NCBI GenBank assembly: GCA_016183835.1
Contig: JACPDV010000581.1
Coordinates: 9,454 to 18,026 of the forward strand
Source: Armatimonadota bacterium
GTDB taxonomy: Bacteria; Armatimonadota; UBA10988
Length of the DNA stretch: 8,573 nt
Reading direction: 5' to 3'
Shown: piece by piece, positions 6,996 to 8,573 of the stretch
Numbering within the stretch: the stretch's first letter is position 1
Layout: every line of letters starts with the position of its first letter
Notes under the pieces: generated by a model
The model's database searches: none
Seen by the model: only the letters and a program-made list of their open reading frames with translations
Told to the model about the DNA's origin: nothing
Position numbers and translations under genes: made by a program

Positions 6996-8253
6996 CCGCG
7001 CGCCGCAGAGGCAGCGTGACGGTGAACCGCGTGCCCCGGCCCGGGACGGTGTCGACCGCCACCGAGCCCTGGTGCAGGTCGACAAACTTGCGCACGATGG
7101 CCAGCCCGATGCCCGGACCGCGCTTGTTGAACTCGTACACGCCCGAGCTGTGGTGCGTCGTGTCGAGGGAAGCGAAGCCGGGGTCGAAGACGTGGGGCAG
7201 GTCCTCGGCGCCGATGCCCACGCCGTTGTCGGCCACCACGAAGTGGAGGTGGTGCGGATCGGGCTGCTCGGCGAGCAGCTCGAGGCGGCCGTAGTCGGGC
7301 GTGAACTTGATGGCGTTGGTCAGCAGGTTGACCGCCACGTCGCGGACCATGGAGCGGTCCATGACGAGCCTGGGCAGGTCCTCGGGCAGGTCGAGCACGA
7401 GGTACTGCCGGCGCAGGTCGAGGAACGGCCGGACATCGTCCACGGCGGCTTCGAGCGTGTGGCGCAGGCTGCACAGCTTGAACCGGGCCGAGAAGCCGGG
7501 CCGGTTGGACTGAATCAGTTTGAGCGCGTTGTCGACGATGCCGCCCAGCCGTCGTGCGCTGCGGCCGGCGGTCTCGATCAGCGCCCGCGGCTCGGCCTCG
7601 GTTTCGCACGCCTTGAGGTAGTCGAGGATGCCGTTGATCAGCGTCAGGGGCGTGCGCAGCTCGTGCGCGGCGACATCGAGGAACGCGGTGCGGAGGCGCT
7701 CGAGCCGGGCCACTTCCTCGGCCTCCGAGATCTCGATCCGCGCGCGGTGGAGCGCCTCGTTGGCCTGCTCGAGCTCCAGCGACCGGCGCTCGAGCCGCAG
7801 GTAGAGCTGCTCGAGGTCGTGGGTGTACGCCTCCATCTCGTGCTGCACGCTGGCGTAGTCGGCGACATCGTGGAAGACGGCCTGGAACCCGCCGGCGACG
7901 GTCAGCGCAGCGGGCAGCGGGGCCGTGCTCATCTGCGCGGCGAGCCGGCGACCGTGGGCCCCCAGGAGGCCGACCTCCAGGTCGCTGAGCCGCTCGCCGG
8001 CCCGCGCGGCGGCGAGCCCCGGCGCCAGCCGGCCGCGGTCGGGCTCGGTCAGGAGGTCCTCCAGGCTGCGGCCCACGGGATCGGCCTGGAGGCGGGTCCG
8101 GAGGGCATCGTTGGCGGCCAGGCAGCGGCCCTGCGAGTCGAACCAGGCGGCCATCGCCGGAAGCTGGTCAAGCCACTGGGCGAACACCGCGCCGACCCCC
8201 GCGATGCGGCCGAATGGAACCTCGAACGCCCTGGCAACCGGATTAAGCGCCAC
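6970..8253 (-). CDS. Cytoplasmic PAS-domain sensor histidine kinase
   Basis: The product has 427 residues from a GTG start at 8253, preferred because GAGG lies 9 nt upstream. A TTG at 8262 in the same frame would add three residues but has no ribosome site. Residues 22-130 form a PAS-like domain (QLPAMAAWFDSQGRCLAAND near its start). Residues 133-190 form a Glu/Leu/Arg-rich coiled coil. The HisKA H-box AAHELRTPLTLI carries the phospho-acceptor H197. The HATPase domain has an N-box (NLLTNAIKF, from 309), G1 (DNGVGIG, from 342) and G2 (GPGIGLAIVRKF, about 379-390), then GRGTRFTVTLPL. About 20 residues including HHSSGVYEF lie between G1 and G2. No transmembrane segment or signal peptide is seen, so it should sense an internal signal and phosphorylate a response regulator. 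No such partner is in the window. The gene is convergent with the membrane protein gene, overlapping it by 26 bp. Confidence 0.92.
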   Translation of the reverse strand: MALNPVARAFEVPFGRIAGVGAVFAQWLDQLPAMAAWFDSQGRCLAANDALRTRLQADPVGRSLEDLLTEPDRGRLAPGLAAARAGERLSDLEVGLLGAHGRRLAAQMSTAPLPAALTVAGGFQAVFHDVADYASVQHEMEAYTHDLEQLYLRLERRSLELEQANEALHRARIEISEAEEVARLERLRTAFLDVAAHELRTPLTLINGILDYLKACETEAEPRALIETAGRSARRLGGIVDNALKLIQSNRPGFSARFKLCSLRHTLEAAVDDVRPFLDLRRQYLVLDLPEDLPRLVMDRSMVRDVAVNLLTNAIKFTPDYGRLELLAEQPDPHHLHFVVADNGVGIGAEDLPHVFDPGFASLDTTHHSSGVYEFNKRGPGIGLAIVRKFVDLHQGSVAVDTVPGRGTRFTVTLPLRRAATDHQSRS

Positions 8254-8444
8254 CGTACCCAACCTCGGCGAAACGGGTCCCGCCCCCCGTCAGGACGACT
8301 CGTCGATCCCGCGTCAAGCAGCCGTCGTGACTCATGGTTCCCGGAGTGTAGCCGAACACTGTTGCCGCGGTGTTGAGTGTTGGTTGCATTGCCGCGGTGC
8401 TTCGGACGAGACAAACGTTAGTTTTCAATGAGGGCAGGGCTGTT
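8254..8444. other. Intergenic region upstream of the kinase gene
   Basis: This stretch of about 190 bp has no convincing gene on either strand. It contains a short direct repeat and a small inverted repeat (AACACT at 8355-8360 against AGTGTT at 8376-8381). On the minus strand, TACACT could be a -10 for the kinase gene, but no good -35 lies 17 bp upstream, so I do not call a promoter. Its right part has lower GC than the coding regions. Confidence 0.5.
8362..8399. repeat. Short direct repeat, two copies of TTGCCGCGGTG
   Basis: The 11-bp sequence TTGCCGCGGTG occurs at 8362-8372 and again at 8389-8399, 27 bp apart start to start. Each copy contains the self-complementary core CCGCGG. The spacing is between two and three helical turns, so the copies could be paired binding sites ahead of the kinase gene, but two copies of a GC-rich 11-mer may also be chance. 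Confidence 0.5.
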
Positions 8445-8573
8445 TCATAGTCGAGCGGCTCCGATCAAGGCGAGACTGAGCTCCACGGAAGACTGGTAGA
8501 ACCGCCTGGTCCTGGCGAAGCTGCCCACCAGCCGACTGCGGAACAGGGTGACCACCGCATTGCGCAGCGCCAC
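8445..8573 (-). pseudogene. C-terminal tail of a minus-strand frame, transposase-like (start outside window)
   Basis: The minus-strand frame is open from the right edge to a TGA at 8445-8447 and gives 42 residues, beginning ALRNAVVTLFRSRLVG and ending with ELSLALIGAARL. An A-L-R-N-x-x-(V/L)-x-L-(L/F)-R stretch followed by a basic helix and a short E-x-x-LALIG helix is what I recall of C-termini in ISAs1/IS4-like transposases. The match is by eye on a short piece. The other two minus-strand frames look less protein-like (one also stays open as far as 8428-8430). Whether the gene is intact cannot be judged, since everything upstream lies outside the window. I use the pseudogene type only because the remnant is partial. 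Confidence in some coding tail here is moderate; confidence in transposase is low. Confidence 0.35.

Noticed and set aside
4974..7085. A 703-residue minus-strand open frame opposite the membrane protein gene.
   Set aside because: It is rich in Arg, Gln, Pro and Glu with no recognisable fold, as expected for the complement of a high-GC gene; the plus-strand frame has clear family landmarks.
6982..8376. A 464-residue plus-strand open frame opposite the histidine kinase.
   Set aside because: The minus strand carries complete H, N, G1 and G2 boxes; the plus-strand translation is Val/Glu/Gly-rich shadow sequence.
8243..8428. A 61-residue minus-strand open frame starting at TTG upstream of the kinase.
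   Set aside because: It has no ribosome site, overlaps the kinase start in another frame and shows no protein-like pattern.
1..8573. CRISPR arrays, tRNA or rRNA genes, and riboswitch-like leaders.
   Set aside because: No regularly spaced repeats, no cloverleaf with a T-loop signature and no conserved rRNA or riboswitch core were seen on either strand.

Overview
This is a GC-rich bacterial window holding five clear protein genes, one gene remnant at the right edge and one well-formed control region. The host looks Gram-negative: it has a probable outer-membrane barrel protein and a Fur-type operator. The DUF6785/DUF6784-like membrane protein, the divergent uroporphyrinogen-decarboxylase-like enzyme and the exported W-x-S-repeat propeller are gene types I associate with Planctomycetota, Armatimonadota, Verrucomicrobiota and related uncultured lineages. 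That placement is from memory of family distribution, and nothing in the window fixes the phylum.

Left block, minus strand. Positions 1-1610 carry the N-terminal 536 residues of an exported protein with about seven propeller-like repeats, running off the left edge. Upstream of it lies a perfect 15-bp hairpin (1670-1705), then a 329-residue probable outer-membrane beta-barrel (1728-2717). A heavy-metal-binding domain and a His/Asp-rich stretch interrupt the barrel sequence. The barrel gene is preceded by a near-consensus sigma70 promoter (TTGACA, 17 bp, TATGAT) whose expected start point touches a Fur-family palindrome (2810-2836). This is the most informative regulatory region in the window.

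Centre, plus strand. Positions 3012-6995 look like a three-gene operon: a YdhF-like aldo/keto reductase with an intact catalytic tetrad, a UroD-superfamily enzyme of unknown substrate, and a large polytopic membrane protein of the DUF6785/DUF6784 type. The first two genes are 16 nt apart and the third follows after 65 nt. A plausible but unproven reading is uptake of a small molecule followed by its reduction or other conversion.

Right block, minus strand. A soluble PAS-coiled-coil-HisKA-HATPase histidine kinase (6970-8253) converges on the membrane protein gene and overlaps its 3' end by 26 bp. No response regulator is in view. Beyond it are about 190 bp of non-coding DNA with a short direct repeat. 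At the right edge is the C-terminal tail of a minus-strand reading frame (8445-8573) that resembles a transposase end. I see no tRNA, rRNA or CRISPR array.
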